A DNA stretch of 5,561 bases from an uncultured Phascolarctobacterium sp. (GTDB taxonomy: Bacteria > Bacillota > Negativicutes > Acidaminococcales > Acidaminococcaceae): NCBI GenBank assembly GCA_900554395.1, contig USHB01000117.1:1-5561 (forward strand). Reading direction: 5' to 3'. Under the pieces are notes generated by a model that saw only the letters and a program-made list of their open reading frames with translations, had not been told where the DNA came from and did not search any database. Of the stretch, positions 1 through 5,561 are shown piece after piece. The number at the start of each line of letters is the position of its first letter. Position 1 is the stretch's first letter. Made by a program: the position numbers and the translations under genes.

Positions 1-739
1 AACGCCCGCCGATGCCGTTTTTTACATCAAAGCAGCGCCAGCCATGTTTCTGTGCTAATGCAAACAACGGCGAACCTGCCTCCGGATTACGGTCTGTAAC
101 GGCAGTAACTTCGGTATCAAACATAACGCTTTTATTGCAGGCTTCATAAAAATAAATAAATGAAGCCAGTGTTTCCAGCGTTGAACCGGATTTGGAAATA
201 GGCACCAGCATAACCTTAAAGCGTTTTTTCTTAGGCCATGCGTGTACAGACCAGTAACGCAGCTCATTCATAATTTCTTCGCACTGGCCTGCGTCCAGAT
301 TATTGCCTGAAAAATAAATACGCGGATAACCGTTGCGGCGTTTTTCGCCCATTGCATTCCAACTCGGCCCGGCTCCGATATCAAACAAAACTTTATTGCC
401 AAGATACGAACCGCCGACACCCAAAAATACTACCGCATCAACATTAGTACGCAGATAATCGCCAAATTCTTTCAGTTTTTGCAGCGATACAGGCGTGTTG
501 GGGTTGCCGTTTTTTATTTTCGGCAGACGTGTAAAATAAACAGGTTCAGGCTCACCATCTTTTGAAAGATGATTATAGGCAGTACCAGTGGCACGCATTT
601 CATCAACGGCAGCAGCAGCTTTGCGCATATCTGCTTCCAGATTCAGCAAATCCTCCTCCTGCAATCTGCCTTCGCCAAACATATTTGTATAATCAAAAAC
701 AAAACCGCTCTTTAAAACCAGCTTGTCTGCAAACTTCAC
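1..739 (-). CDS. pgi: Glucose-6-phosphate isomerase, N-terminal part (runs off the left edge)
   Basis: Cytoplasmic enzyme that interconverts glucose 6-phosphate and fructose 6-phosphate in glycolysis and gluconeogenesis. I translated 246 codons from GTG 739. Visible family motifs are GVGGSYLG (residues 107-114, first sugar-phosphate-binding loop), IYFSGNN (about 141-147), the phosphate loop SKSGSTLET (182-190), VTAVTD (about 211-216) and GIGGR at 242-246. By family alignment the last arginine corresponds to the active-site Arg of the GGR motif (Arg272 in the rabbit enzyme). The catalytic Glu, His and Lys of the C-terminal half lie outside the window. GVGGSYLG sits later than in short Bacillus-type enzymes and earlier than in the E. 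coli type, so the N-terminus is of intermediate length. Start: GTG 739 is preferred because GGTGA lies 4 nt upstream in standard Shine-Dalgarno register. In-frame TTG codons at 757 and 754 lack such a site. The gene follows the DUF4127 stop by 20 bp and is probably cotranscribed with it. Confidence 0.93.
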   Translation of the reverse strand, partial: MKFADKLVLKSGFVFDYTNMFGEGRLQEEDLLNLEADMRKAAAAVDEMRATGTAYNHLSKDGEPEPVYFTRLPKIKNGNPNTPVSLQKLKEFGDYLRTNVDAVVFLGVGGSYLGNKVLFDIGAGPSWNAMGEKRRNGYPRIYFSGNNLDAGQCEEIMNELRYWSVHAWPKKKRFKVMLVPISKSGSTLETLASFIYFYEACNKSVMFDTEVTAVTDRNPEAGSPLFALAQKHGWRCFDVKNGIGGR

Positions 740-743
740 ATAC

Positions 744-748
744 TCACC
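744..748 (-). promoter_or_regulatory. Ribosome binding site for pgi (supports GTG start)
   Basis: GGTGA, read on the minus strand, matches the GGTGA part of the anti-Shine-Dalgarno complement and ends 4 nt before GTG 739, the correct register for that half of the motif. The flanking sequence GGATGGTGAG extends the purine-rich stretch. The alternative in-frame TTG starts at 757 and 754 are preceded by an A-rich stretch without a G-rich core. This is why I place the start at 739. The site lies in the 20-bp gap after the DUF4127 stop codon. Confidence 0.55.
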
Positions 749-759
749 ATCCAACAAGG

Positions 760-2325
760 TTATTTTTCTGCTACTCGTACTTCAAACATGCGCTGCCAAG
801 GCAGATTAAACTTATAATTATCAACTGTCTTTTCTGTCATCAGCGGCGCTGCTGTATTTTTAATTTCTTTAGTAATCAAATTTTCTGCGGCAACAAGCTG
901 CTCACTGTTTAAGCCGCTGTTAGGCCATTTATTCGGCCAGATAAGTTCTGCCGAAACTTTCATGCGCACATTTGCCTGATAAGCCCAGTCATCCAGATAA
1001 CGGATATTAAGCAGGTTATCCTTTGCTTCCTCCGTCATCTCCGGAGCTAAAAGCCCCTGCGCCAATGCAAAGCCAATAGTGTTGCCGGCAGTGTTCCAGC
1101 CGCCGTAAGCTGCAATATCATAAGCTTTGCCTTTGTTAAACAATTCTTTTACCAAAGCGTTATCAGCACCATTGCCGTAGGCAACATCGGCAACGGCAAC
1201 AGGCTTGCCCTGACCTTCAAAATAATCCAGCTTACGCATAAAGCGCTGCTGTTGTTCTGTAACAATGCCATTATTACCCGGTGCAGATGCTTCAAGCGTT
1301 ACTCCGCTGGCAGGCGTATTAACAAGCAGCACCATATCTGCACGGTGCAGATATTTGGTAGGCCAGCCGCCAACAGCGTGAATATGTTCTTTTACACTAA
1401 CATCTACTGGGTCATCTTCATAAGAAGGAATAGTATCTTTGCCTTTACCGTCACCGTAAGCGGCAAATACAAACGGAATTTCATAACTCAAACGGTTGGC
1501 AGCCCTGTTCAGCAATACCATGCCAAGCTGGTCTGCGCCCGCAAAAAAGCGGATACGTTCTTTCGGAAGTTCCCTTACAAGAATATCCATCTTGCGTGCT
1601 TCCTTATGTGCCTGAGAAAACGGAGCCGTATCATCGCGCCCAATAAGCATATAGTCAAAGTCGCCGCTTTCAACGCCATGCAGCAAAAGTTCCGTCATTT
1701 CAATGTTCAAGGCACGACGTTTCATATTATCTTCGCGCACTTCCTGCGGAATCTCTTTTAACAGGCGTTTTAAATCTTTACGTTCGCGCCTGGTAATTTC
1801 TTTTAAATCTTCCCTGTCTTCAAGTTCGCCAAGCTGAAAAAGCCTGCTGCCCCATTCAGCATAATAAGGCGGCTCAACCGGAGCAGCGCTTGCTTTAGGA
1901 GAACGCATAATAGTTGAAAATACATATACAAGCGGATTTCCGCCCAAATCTTTTAAATTAACAAGGCGTTTCGCACGTGCTTCCAAAACTTCGCGTTCAA
2001 TATGATGCGTACGCGAATCAACCAGACCGCCATACAGCATTGCATCAGACGAAACAATTACAGCGTTGGCCAACGGAGCACGTTCTGCCAGCCACGCGTA
2101 CAGTTTATCAGGGTCACCGCTGTGATGATTGGAAGCAAGATATTCTTCCGGCGGCGTCTCAACATTCCAGCCGGCAGCAGCCATGCTGTTAATGGAATAT
2201 TCCATGCACACCGGCCTGTTATCAAGCGGCACAAACAAAATAGTGCCTCTGCCGGCAGCACCGGCAATACTAAAAGCCGTTAAAAACAAAACAAAACAGA
2301 TAAACGCCAATAATTTTCGTAACAT
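760..2325 (-). CDS. DUF4127 family secreted protein of unknown function
   Basis: A 521-residue protein that I recognise as DUF4127. No biochemical role is established for the family, and I do not assign one. Residues 1 to about 24 form a signal peptide: Lys/Arg near the start, a hydrophobic core (about 5-20) and a small-residue cleavage region AGAAG. There is no lipobox cysteine, so export to the envelope or beyond is inferred. The mature protein begins with ILFVPLDNRPV (29-39), the family's hallmark PLD-RPV element. It continues with SSDAMLYGGLVDSR (92-105), a charged helical stretch (about 165-205), LIGRDDTAPFS (227-237), FAGADQLG (261-268), LLVNTPASG (333-341), VADVAYGNGADN (378-389) and AAYGGWNTAGNTIG (405-418). 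The repeated polar clusters with Asp, Asn and Gly look like an enzyme active site, but this is inference. Start: ATG 2325 is preferred over ATG 2331 on ribosome-site spacing. It follows the transporter terminator and precedes pgi by 20 bp. Confidence 0.9.
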   Translation of the reverse strand: MLRKLLAFICFVLFLTAFSIAGAAGRGTILFVPLDNRPVCMEYSINSMAAAGWNVETPPEEYLASNHHSGDPDKLYAWLAERAPLANAVIVSSDAMLYGGLVDSRTHHIEREVLEARAKRLVNLKDLGGNPLVYVFSTIMRSPKASAAPVEPPYYAEWGSRLFQLGELEDREDLKEITRRERKDLKRLLKEIPQEVREDNMKRRALNIEMTELLLHGVESGDFDYMLIGRDDTAPFSQAHKEARKMDILVRELPKERIRFFAGADQLGMVLLNRAANRLSYEIPFVFAAYGDGKGKDTIPSYEDDPVDVSVKEHIHAVGGWPTKYLHRADMVLLVNTPASGVTLEASAPGNNGIVTEQQQRFMRKLDYFEGQGKPVAVADVAYGNGADNALVKELFNKGKAYDIAAYGGWNTAGNTIGFALAQGLLAPEMTEEAKDNLLNIRYLDDWAYQANVRMKVSAELIWPNKWPNSGLNSEQLVAAENLITKEIKNTAAPLMTEKTVDNYKFNLPWQRMFEVRVAEK

Positions 2326-2333
2326 AGCCATAA

Positions 2334-2339
2334 TCCTTT
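2334..2339 (-). promoter_or_regulatory. Ribosome binding site that decides the DUF4127 start
   Basis: AAAGGA on the minus strand is followed by two in-frame ATG codons, at 2331 and 2325. The spacer to the first is only 2 nt, too short for normal initiation. The spacer to the second is 8 nt, which is optimal. The start is therefore placed at 2325, removing two residues (Met-Ala) from the longest possible reading frame. The signal peptide is intact either way. Confidence 0.7.
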
Positions 2340-2350
2340 CGGGTTTCTAT

Positions 2351-2387
2351 AAAAAATCTCCTGCTGTAAAATTCTACAAGCAGGAGA
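2351..2387 (-). terminator. Rho-independent terminator of the amino-acid transporter operon
   Basis: Read on the minus strand, TCTCCTGC (2387-2380) pairs perfectly over 8 bp with GCAGGAGA (2364-2357). After a single bulged T the stem continues as TGTA/TACA, closing a loop of about 6 nt. Six consecutive T follow immediately (2356-2351). Stem plus U-tract is a classic intrinsic terminator. It begins 18 nt after the ATPase stop codon and ends 25 nt before the DUF4127 start, so it closes the transporter operon and lies in the DUF4127 leader. The opposite strand lacks a T-tract after the stem, so the terminator acts in the minus direction only. Confidence 0.9.
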
Positions 2388-2405
2388 AAAATCCTTTAAT
2401 ATTTT

Positions 2406-3161
2406 TTACTGTTTGCCTAAATTAAAACGGTTTAAAAAGTCTTTGGTACGCTGATTTTTAGGCGCAGAGAAGATTTCTTCCGGACTGCTTTCTTCGGCAA
2501 TAACGCCCTGGTCGATAAAAATTACTCGCGAAGATACATCGCGTGCAAACGCCATTTCGTGCGTTACAATAACCATTGTTAAGCCTTCGTCCGCCAGTTC
2601 CTTCATTACTGCCAAAACTTCGCCAACCATTTCCGGGTCAAGCGCGGAAGTAGGCTCATCCATCAGCAAAACTTCCGGTTCCAATGCCAAAGCGCGGGCA
2701 ATGGCAACACGCTGTTTCTGTCCGCCGGAAAGCTGGTGCGGTTTAGCATTGATATAACTTGCCATGCCTACATGCTCAAGATATTTCATTGCCGTGCTGC
2801 GCGCCGCTTCTTTATCCTTGCCTAAAACCTTAACCTGACCAACCATACAGTTTTCTAAAACAGTCATGTTGTTGAACAGATTAAACTGCTGGAACACCAT
2901 GCCTACTTTTGTACGGTACAGCGCAAGGTTTTTAAAGGCTTCCATTACGTTTTTGCCGCGGTAAGCAATAACACCGTCAGTAGGTTGTTCCAAAAAGTTT
3001 ACACAGCGGATAAGGGTTGATTTGCCGCTGCCTGAAGGCCCGATAATGCAGACCACATCGCCCTTTTTAACTTCAAAACTGATGCCTTTTAAAATTTCAC
3101 GTTCGCCAAACTGTTTTTTCAAATCCTGAACGGACAACAGCAATTCTTTTTCTTCTGACAT
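2406..3161 (-). CDS. Polar amino-acid ABC transporter, ATP-binding protein (GlnQ/HisP type)
   Basis: A 251-residue cytoplasmic ATPase that powers the importer encoded with it. All nucleotide-binding motifs are intact: Walker [10 protein letters not shown] (41-49), Q-loop in VFQQFNLF (Gln 91), signature LSGGQ (144-148), Walker B VLLMDEP (164-170, catalytic Glu 169), D-loop SALD (172-175) and H-loop His 201 in VTHEM. FQQFNLF, the [12 protein letters not shown] stretch and the length are typical of the PAAT family, whose members carry glutamine, histidine, arginine or cystine. Substrate cannot be read from this subunit. ATG 3161 is preceded by AAAGGA about 11 nt upstream. That site is embedded in the last codons of the permease gene, and only 5 bp separate the two genes, so they are probably translationally linked. 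It is the last gene of the cassette, with an intrinsic terminator just downstream. Confidence 0.96.
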   Translation of the reverse strand: MSEEKELLLSVQDLKKQFGEREILKGISFEVKKGDVVCIIGPSGSGKSTLIRCVNFLEQPTDGVIAYRGKNVMEAFKNLALYRTKVGMVFQQFNLFNNMTVLENCMVGQVKVLGKDKEAARSTAMKYLEHVGMASYINAKPHQLSGGQKQRVAIARALALEPEVLLMDEPTSALDPEMVGEVLAVMKELADEGLTMVIVTHEMAFARDVSSRVIFIDQGVIAEESSPEEIFSAPKNQRTKDFLNRFNLGKQ

Positions 3162-3166
3162 TTCTG

Positions 3167-3961
3167 TTACCGTCCTTTCTTGTTAGTTACCTGAAAATGG
3201 CCGCATGGGTCAGCCATGGGGTCATATTCCACCAGCTGATAATCTTTCGGTCCATCCATTTTGCTTTCCAGCCAGCGTAAAATGCGGGAGGCCGTAAAAG
3301 TCATAACAAAATAAATTACGCAGGTGATGAAGAATATTTCAAAATATCTGTAATATACACCCGCTGCCGATTTGGAAGCAAAATAAAGTTCAGTTACGGA
3401 AATTACATTCAATACGGAAGTATCTTTAATATTGATAATCAGGTTGTTGCCGATTTGCGGCATAATGTTGCGCAAAGCCTGCGGCAAAACTACATAGCGC
3501 ATCGTCTGGAAATGGTCCATGCCGATAGCCACTGCAGCTTCACGCTGGCCGGCATCAATCGATTCAATACCGCCACGAACAGTTTCTGCCATATAAGCGC
3601 CAGTATTGATAGAAACAACAAGAAAACCGGCAAACATTGCCGACATATCAATATCAAACAGGCTCATCGCACCATAATATACAACCATTGCCTGTACTAT
3701 CATTGGTGTACCGCGAAAGATTTCTACATAAGCAGATAAAACAGATTTCAATCCCTTAATTAAAGTCTGTTTAAGATAGCCGTCATTAGGGTCTTCGGGA
3801 ATAGTCTGACAGATACCGACAGCAAGGCCGATAATGCAGCCTATAAAAGTACCAACTAGTGCCAGCATTAAGGTTACGGCTGCGCCTTCAAGCAGCACGC
3901 CGCTGTATTCGTGCAGTAAAAATACTACCCACGAATAGAAAGAATCGGGCATTGTAGCCAT
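3167..3961 (-). CDS. Polar amino-acid ABC transporter, permease (HisM/GlnP type)
   Basis: A 264-residue inner-membrane subunit that forms the amino-acid channel, probably as a homodimer because only one permease gene is present. Hydrophobic segments lie at about 22-51, 86-104, 108-128 and 207-226, with a weaker one in between. FRGTPMIVQ (82-90) is characteristic of the His/Glu/Gln/Arg/opine permease family. The EAA loop that docks on the ATPase runs from EAAVAIGMD (141-149) to [12 protein letters not shown] (157-168) and is well conserved. Two mild oddities are a charged segment of about 30 residues between the first membrane span and FRGTP (about 51-81), and a hydrophilic tail of about 35 residues after the last span. 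ATG 3961 has AGGTGG 6 nt upstream. The gene follows the binding-protein gene after 97 bp containing a hairpin, and its stop is 5 bp before the ATPase start. Confidence 0.95.
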   Translation of the reverse strand: MATMPDSFYSWVVFLLHEYSGVLLEGAAVTLMLALVGTFIGCIIGLAVGICQTIPEDPNDGYLKQTLIKGLKSVLSAYVEIFRGTPMIVQAMVVYYGAMSLFDIDMSAMFAGFLVVSINTGAYMAETVRGGIESIDAGQREAAVAIGMDHFQTMRYVVLPQALRNIMPQIGNNLIINIKDTSVLNVISVTELYFASKSAAGVYYRYFEIFFITCVIYFVMTFTASRILRWLESKMDGPKDYQLVEYDPMADPCGHFQVTNKKGR

Positions 3962-4011
3962 AGTTTACCACCTAACATTCAGTCATTCATACTATAAAAT
4001 AAATATGGAAA

Positions 4012-4039
4012 TAAGGGGACGGCTTGTGCCGGCCCCTTA
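4012..4039 (-). terminator. Strong intercistronic hairpin, probable attenuator or 3'-end stabiliser
   Basis: Between the binding-protein stop and permease start, the minus strand reads AAGGGGCCGGC, loop ACAA, GCCGTCCCCTT. This is a GC-rich stem of 11 positions with one C-U mismatch, plus one closing A-T pair. The downstream sequence is T-rich but interrupted (TTTCC, then ATATTTATTTT), so it is weaker than the terminator at 2351-2387. Since permease and ATPase lie downstream without a clear promoter of their own, I read it as a partial terminator or mRNA-stabilising structure that raises binding-protein levels over the membrane components. That arrangement is known in other ABC importer operons. 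The exact mode is inference. Confidence 0.7.
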
Positions 4040-4058
4040 ACAAACAAACTTAAGGTTA

Positions 4059-4895
4059 TTATTTTGCCAACGGTTGTTTCTGGATTGCTTCATCCATCAT
4101 TTTATCAAAGTCGGCAGGAGTCATTTTGCCAAGTACAGCATCCATAGCATCTTTAAGTTCTTTATTGCCTTTTTTGATAGCAATGCCGATTTCAACATCT
4201 TCTTTAGAAGTTTTGAAACCTTTTTCTTCAGAGAATTGAAGAACAGTAAGTTCAGGGTTAGCAAAAGCTGCTGCTTTAGCAGTCGGAATATCCGTTACAA
4301 TCAAGTTGCATTTGCCGGAGGTAAGTGCAACAATCATGCCCGGTACGTTGTCGATTGCAGGCAGTTTGTTAACTTCCGGAACCTGGTCAATCTGGTCATA
4401 CCAAATGGTATTGAGCTGGCTGGTAGCGGTAGCTCCGCGCAGTTCTTCAACACTGGTTGCCTTTGCTTGCGGGCTGTCTTTTTTTACCAGTGCTACAACA
4501 TTTGCATAATAATACGGTTTGGTAAAATCAACAGACTGTTTACGTTCAGAAGTAATGGACATACCGGCAATAGCTGCATCAATTTTGCCGCTTACAACAG
4601 CCGGTGCAAGTCCGTCCCATTCAATTTTCTGAATTTCAAGTTCAGCGCCCATGGAATCAGCAAGTTTTTTAGCCATCATTACATCATAGCCGTAAGCATA
4701 TTCATTGCTGCCGGCAATTTTTACAGCGCCGCCCTCATCAGTGGTCTGAGACCAGTTATAAGGAGCATAAGCACATTCCATGCCAACTTTTAATACTTTT
4801 TTATCGCTTTTATCGCCGCCGCAGCCCGCAGTAAAAATCATGGAGGCTGCCATTACGCCGGCAACAGCGCACAAAGCTAATTTTCTAAAATTCAT
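4059..4895 (-). CDS. Polar amino-acid ABC transporter, substrate-binding lipoprotein (SBP_bac_3)
   Basis: A 278-residue extracytoplasmic binding protein that captures an amino acid and delivers it to the permease encoded next. Residues 1-24 are a lipoprotein signal peptide ending in FTAGC, with Cys 25 as the expected lipidated residue. A Gly/Lys/Asp-rich linker and the domain start VLKVGMECAYAPYNW (34-48) follow. Other family features are GYDVMMAKKLAD (69-80), WDGLAPAVVSGKIDAAIAGM (93-112) and SITSERKQSVDFTKPYY (113-129). By alignment with the lysine/arginine/ornithine-binding protein, Arg 118 should hold the ligand alpha-carboxylate and Asp 202 (VTDIPTA) the alpha-amino group. Ligand identity cannot be fixed from sequence. 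Start: ATG 4895 has AGGAAGG 11 nt upstream. A longer frame from GTG 4907 overlaps that ribosome site and adds only four residues, so I reject it. The gene is preceded by its own promoter and followed by a hairpin. Confidence 0.95.
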   Translation of the reverse strand: MNFRKLALCAVAGVMAASMIFTAGCGGDKSDKKVLKVGMECAYAPYNWSQTTDEGGAVKIAGSNEYAYGYDVMMAKKLADSMGAELEIQKIEWDGLAPAVVSGKIDAAIAGMSITSERKQSVDFTKPYYYANVVALVKKDSPQAKATSVEELRGATATSQLNTIWYDQIDQVPEVNKLPAIDNVPGMIVALTSGKCNLIVTDIPTAKAAAFANPELTVLQFSEEKGFKTSKEDVEIGIAIKKGNKELKDAMDAVLGKMTPADFDKMMDEAIQKQPLAK

Positions 4896-4906
4896 ATCAA
4901 ACAGCA

Positions 4907-4913
4907 CCTTCCT
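4907..4913 (-). promoter_or_regulatory. Ribosome binding site for the substrate-binding protein
   Basis: AGGAAGG on the minus strand lies 11 nt upstream of ATG 4895. An alternative in-frame GTG at 4907 starts on the last base of this motif, so it cannot use it. This selects the shorter, 278-residue protein beginning with Met-Asn-Phe-Arg-Lys, a normal lipoprotein signal start. Confidence 0.7.
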
Positions 4914-4937
4914 ATTAAAATTAAAGCCACATTGTTA

Positions 4938-4966
4938 ATTTTACCTTTTGATTACAAATATGTCAA
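4938..4966 (-). promoter_or_regulatory. Sigma70-type promoter of the amino-acid transporter operon
   Basis: On the minus strand a perfect -35 hexamer TTGACA (4966-4961) is followed by a 17-bp spacer and a -10 hexamer TAAAAT (4943-4938, one mismatch to consensus). Transcription should begin around 4931-4933, giving an untranslated leader of roughly 37 nt before ATG 4895. That is too short for a typical riboswitch. The promoter starts 32 bp after the guaB stop codon, so the transporter genes have their own start even if some guaB transcripts read through. Confidence 0.85.
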
Positions 4967-4968
4967 TT

Positions 4969-4988
4969 ACATAAAAGCACTTTTACAT
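4969..4988 (-). repeat. AT-rich inverted repeat just upstream of the -35 box
   Basis: On the minus strand, ATGTAAAAG and CTTTTATGT flank a central TG. The core TAAAAG/CTTTTA is an exact 6-bp inverted repeat, and the outer three positions pair in RNA through G-U wobbles. It lies between the guaB stop and the -35 hexamer, with two bases between them. It could be an operator for a regulator of the transporter promoter or a weak 3' hairpin of guaB mRNA. It is AT-rich, has a very small loop and is not followed by a T-run, so it is not a convincing terminator. I do not recognise it as the box of a known regulator. Confidence 0.35.
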
Positions 4989-4998
4989 ATTTTATCTA

Positions 4999-5561
4999 TT
5001 ATTTTACGTAATTATTCATAGTATTGTCTTTAAGAATTACGTCATGTGCGCCGCCTTCAACAATAGAAGTTGCAGATACCAGAGTAATCTTGGCTTTTTC
5101 CTGAAGTTCAGGAATATTCAGCGCGCCGCAGTTGCACATGGTAGAACGTACTTTATTCAAAGTAAGGGTTACGTTGTCTTTCAGGCTGCCTGCATACGGA
5201 ACATAGGAGTCAACGCCTTCTTCAAAGGAAAGTTTCTGAGCACCGCCCAAATCGTAACGCTGCCAGTTGCGGGCACGGTTGCTGCCTTCGCCCCAATATT
5301 CTTTCATGTAATTGCCGTTGATGTTTACTTTATTGGTCGGGCTTTCGTCAAAACGTGCAAAGTAACGGCCCAGCATCAGGAAATCTGCACCCATAGCAAG
5401 CGCCAGGGTCATATGATAATCGTAAACAATACCGCCGTCAGAGCAGATAGGCACATAAATGCCGGTTTCTTTATAATATTCGTCACGCGCTTTGGCTACT
5501 TCAATCAAAGCAGTTGCCTGGCCGCGGCCGATGCCTTTCTGTTCACGGGTAATGCAGATAG
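4999..5561 (-). CDS. guaB: IMP dehydrogenase, C-terminal part (runs off the right edge)
   Basis: Catalyses NAD-dependent oxidation of IMP to XMP, the committed step of guanine nucleotide synthesis, in the cytoplasm. The visible 186 residues start two codons into the catalytic loop: ICITRE, with the nucleophilic Cys at 5556-5554. Then come the IMP-binding strand [11 protein letters not shown], the glycine-containing [10 protein letters not shown], the mobile flap [15 protein letters not shown] with the Arg-Tyr general-base pair, [13 protein letters not shown], and a C-terminus ending in [10 protein letters not shown]. From memory this closely resembles the Tritrichomonas foetus enzyme: if the Cys is set as 319, Asp 358, Arg 418, Tyr 419 and Glu 431 fall in place without gaps, and the end falls at 503, that enzyme's length. 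The true start is beyond the window. The internal TTG at 5508 is not a start because the conserved frame continues upstream through the active-site loop. Confidence 0.95.
   Translation of the reverse strand, partial: ICITREQKGIGRGQATALIEVAKARDEYYKETGIYVPICSDGGIVYDYHMTLALAMGADFLMLGRYFARFDESPTNKVNINGNYMKEYWGEGSNRARNWQRYDLGGAQKLSFEEGVDSYVPYAGSLKDNVTLTLNKVRSTMCNCGALNIPELQEKAKITLVSATSIVEGGAHDVILKDNTMNNYVK

Noticed and set aside
55..267. A 70-codon minus-strand frame at the left edge.
   Set aside because: It lies out of frame inside pgi, whose own frame reads through the same region with the SKSGST and VTAVTD motifs.
562..912. A 116-codon plus-strand frame across the pgi/DUF4127 junction.
   Set aside because: It overlaps conserved coding sequence of both minus-strand genes, and its product is a low-complexity Cys/His/Gln-rich string without a domain.
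1252..1761. A 169-codon plus-strand frame, plus several shorter frames around 1977-2425.
   Set aside because: All lie opposite or inside the DUF4127 gene in other frames, have no family features, and match the amino-acid composition expected from antisense reading.
3985..4015. A separate promoter for the permease gene, with a TATAGT-like -10.
   Set aside because: The -10-like TATAGT has no reasonable -35 at 16-18 bp spacing; that position falls in the C-rich hairpin arm.
4074..4793. A 239-codon open frame on the plus strand opposite the substrate-binding protein gene.
   Set aside because: It is fully antisense to a well-supported gene with intact family motifs. Its translation is Phe/Ser/Asn-rich with no recognisable domain, and no ribosome site or promoter is apparent. 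It is a codon-bias shadow.
4896..4937. A riboswitch or leader regulator ahead of the transporter operon.
   Set aside because: The predicted leader is only about 37 nt, AT-rich and without conserved stems, too short for known amino-acid-sensing RNAs.
4968..4990. A guaB terminator between its stop codon and the transporter promoter.
   Set aside because: The inverted repeat there is AT-rich, depends on G-U pairs, has a two-base loop and lacks a following T-run. It is kept only as a repeat or possible operator.
1..5561. Mobile elements, CRISPR arrays, tRNA or rRNA genes, phage genes or defence systems.
   Set aside because: Apart from the short hairpins listed, I saw no repeated units, terminal inverted repeats, transposase-like frames or RNA gene signatures. 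All coding space is explained by metabolic and transport genes.

Overview
The window is an ordinary-looking bacterial chromosomal segment. All five real genes lie on the minus strand, so transcription runs from high to low coordinates. The sequence is moderately AT-rich. The gene types (a lipoprotein-dependent amino-acid ABC importer, a DUF4127 protein, an IMP dehydrogenase of the Tritrichomonas-like bacterial type) suggest an anaerobic, low-to-mid-GC Firmicute, possibly one of the Negativicutes. That placement is recollection-based inference, not proof.

Layout in transcription order: (1) 5561-4999, the C-terminal 186 residues of IMP dehydrogenase (guaB), entering just before the catalytic cysteine. 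(2) A 103-bp intergenic region with a near-consensus sigma70-type promoter (TTGACA, 17 bp, TAAAAT). (3) A three-gene polar amino-acid importer: substrate-binding lipoprotein (4895-4059), permease (3961-3167) and ATPase (3161-2406). A strong hairpin lies between binding protein and permease, and a textbook intrinsic terminator follows the ATPase. (4) A second pair: a 521-residue secreted DUF4127 protein of unknown function (2325-760), then the N-terminal 246 residues of glucose-6-phosphate isomerase (739-1), which leaves the window just after the active-site Gly-Gly-Arg.

How they work together: the promoter drives the transporter cassette. The hairpin after the binding-protein gene probably lets binding protein exceed membrane components, a common pattern in ABC importers. 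The terminator closes the cassette. No clear promoter was found for the DUF4127-pgi pair, which may depend on read-through or on a weak promoter near the terminator. guaB (purine synthesis) and pgi (glycolysis/gluconeogenesis) are housekeeping genes that bracket the transporter.

I found no mobile element, CRISPR array, RNA gene, phage remnant or obvious new system. The least understood item is the DUF4127 protein. The most distinctive known one is the IMP dehydrogenase, whose visible part matches the residue numbering of the Tritrichomonas foetus enzyme without gaps.
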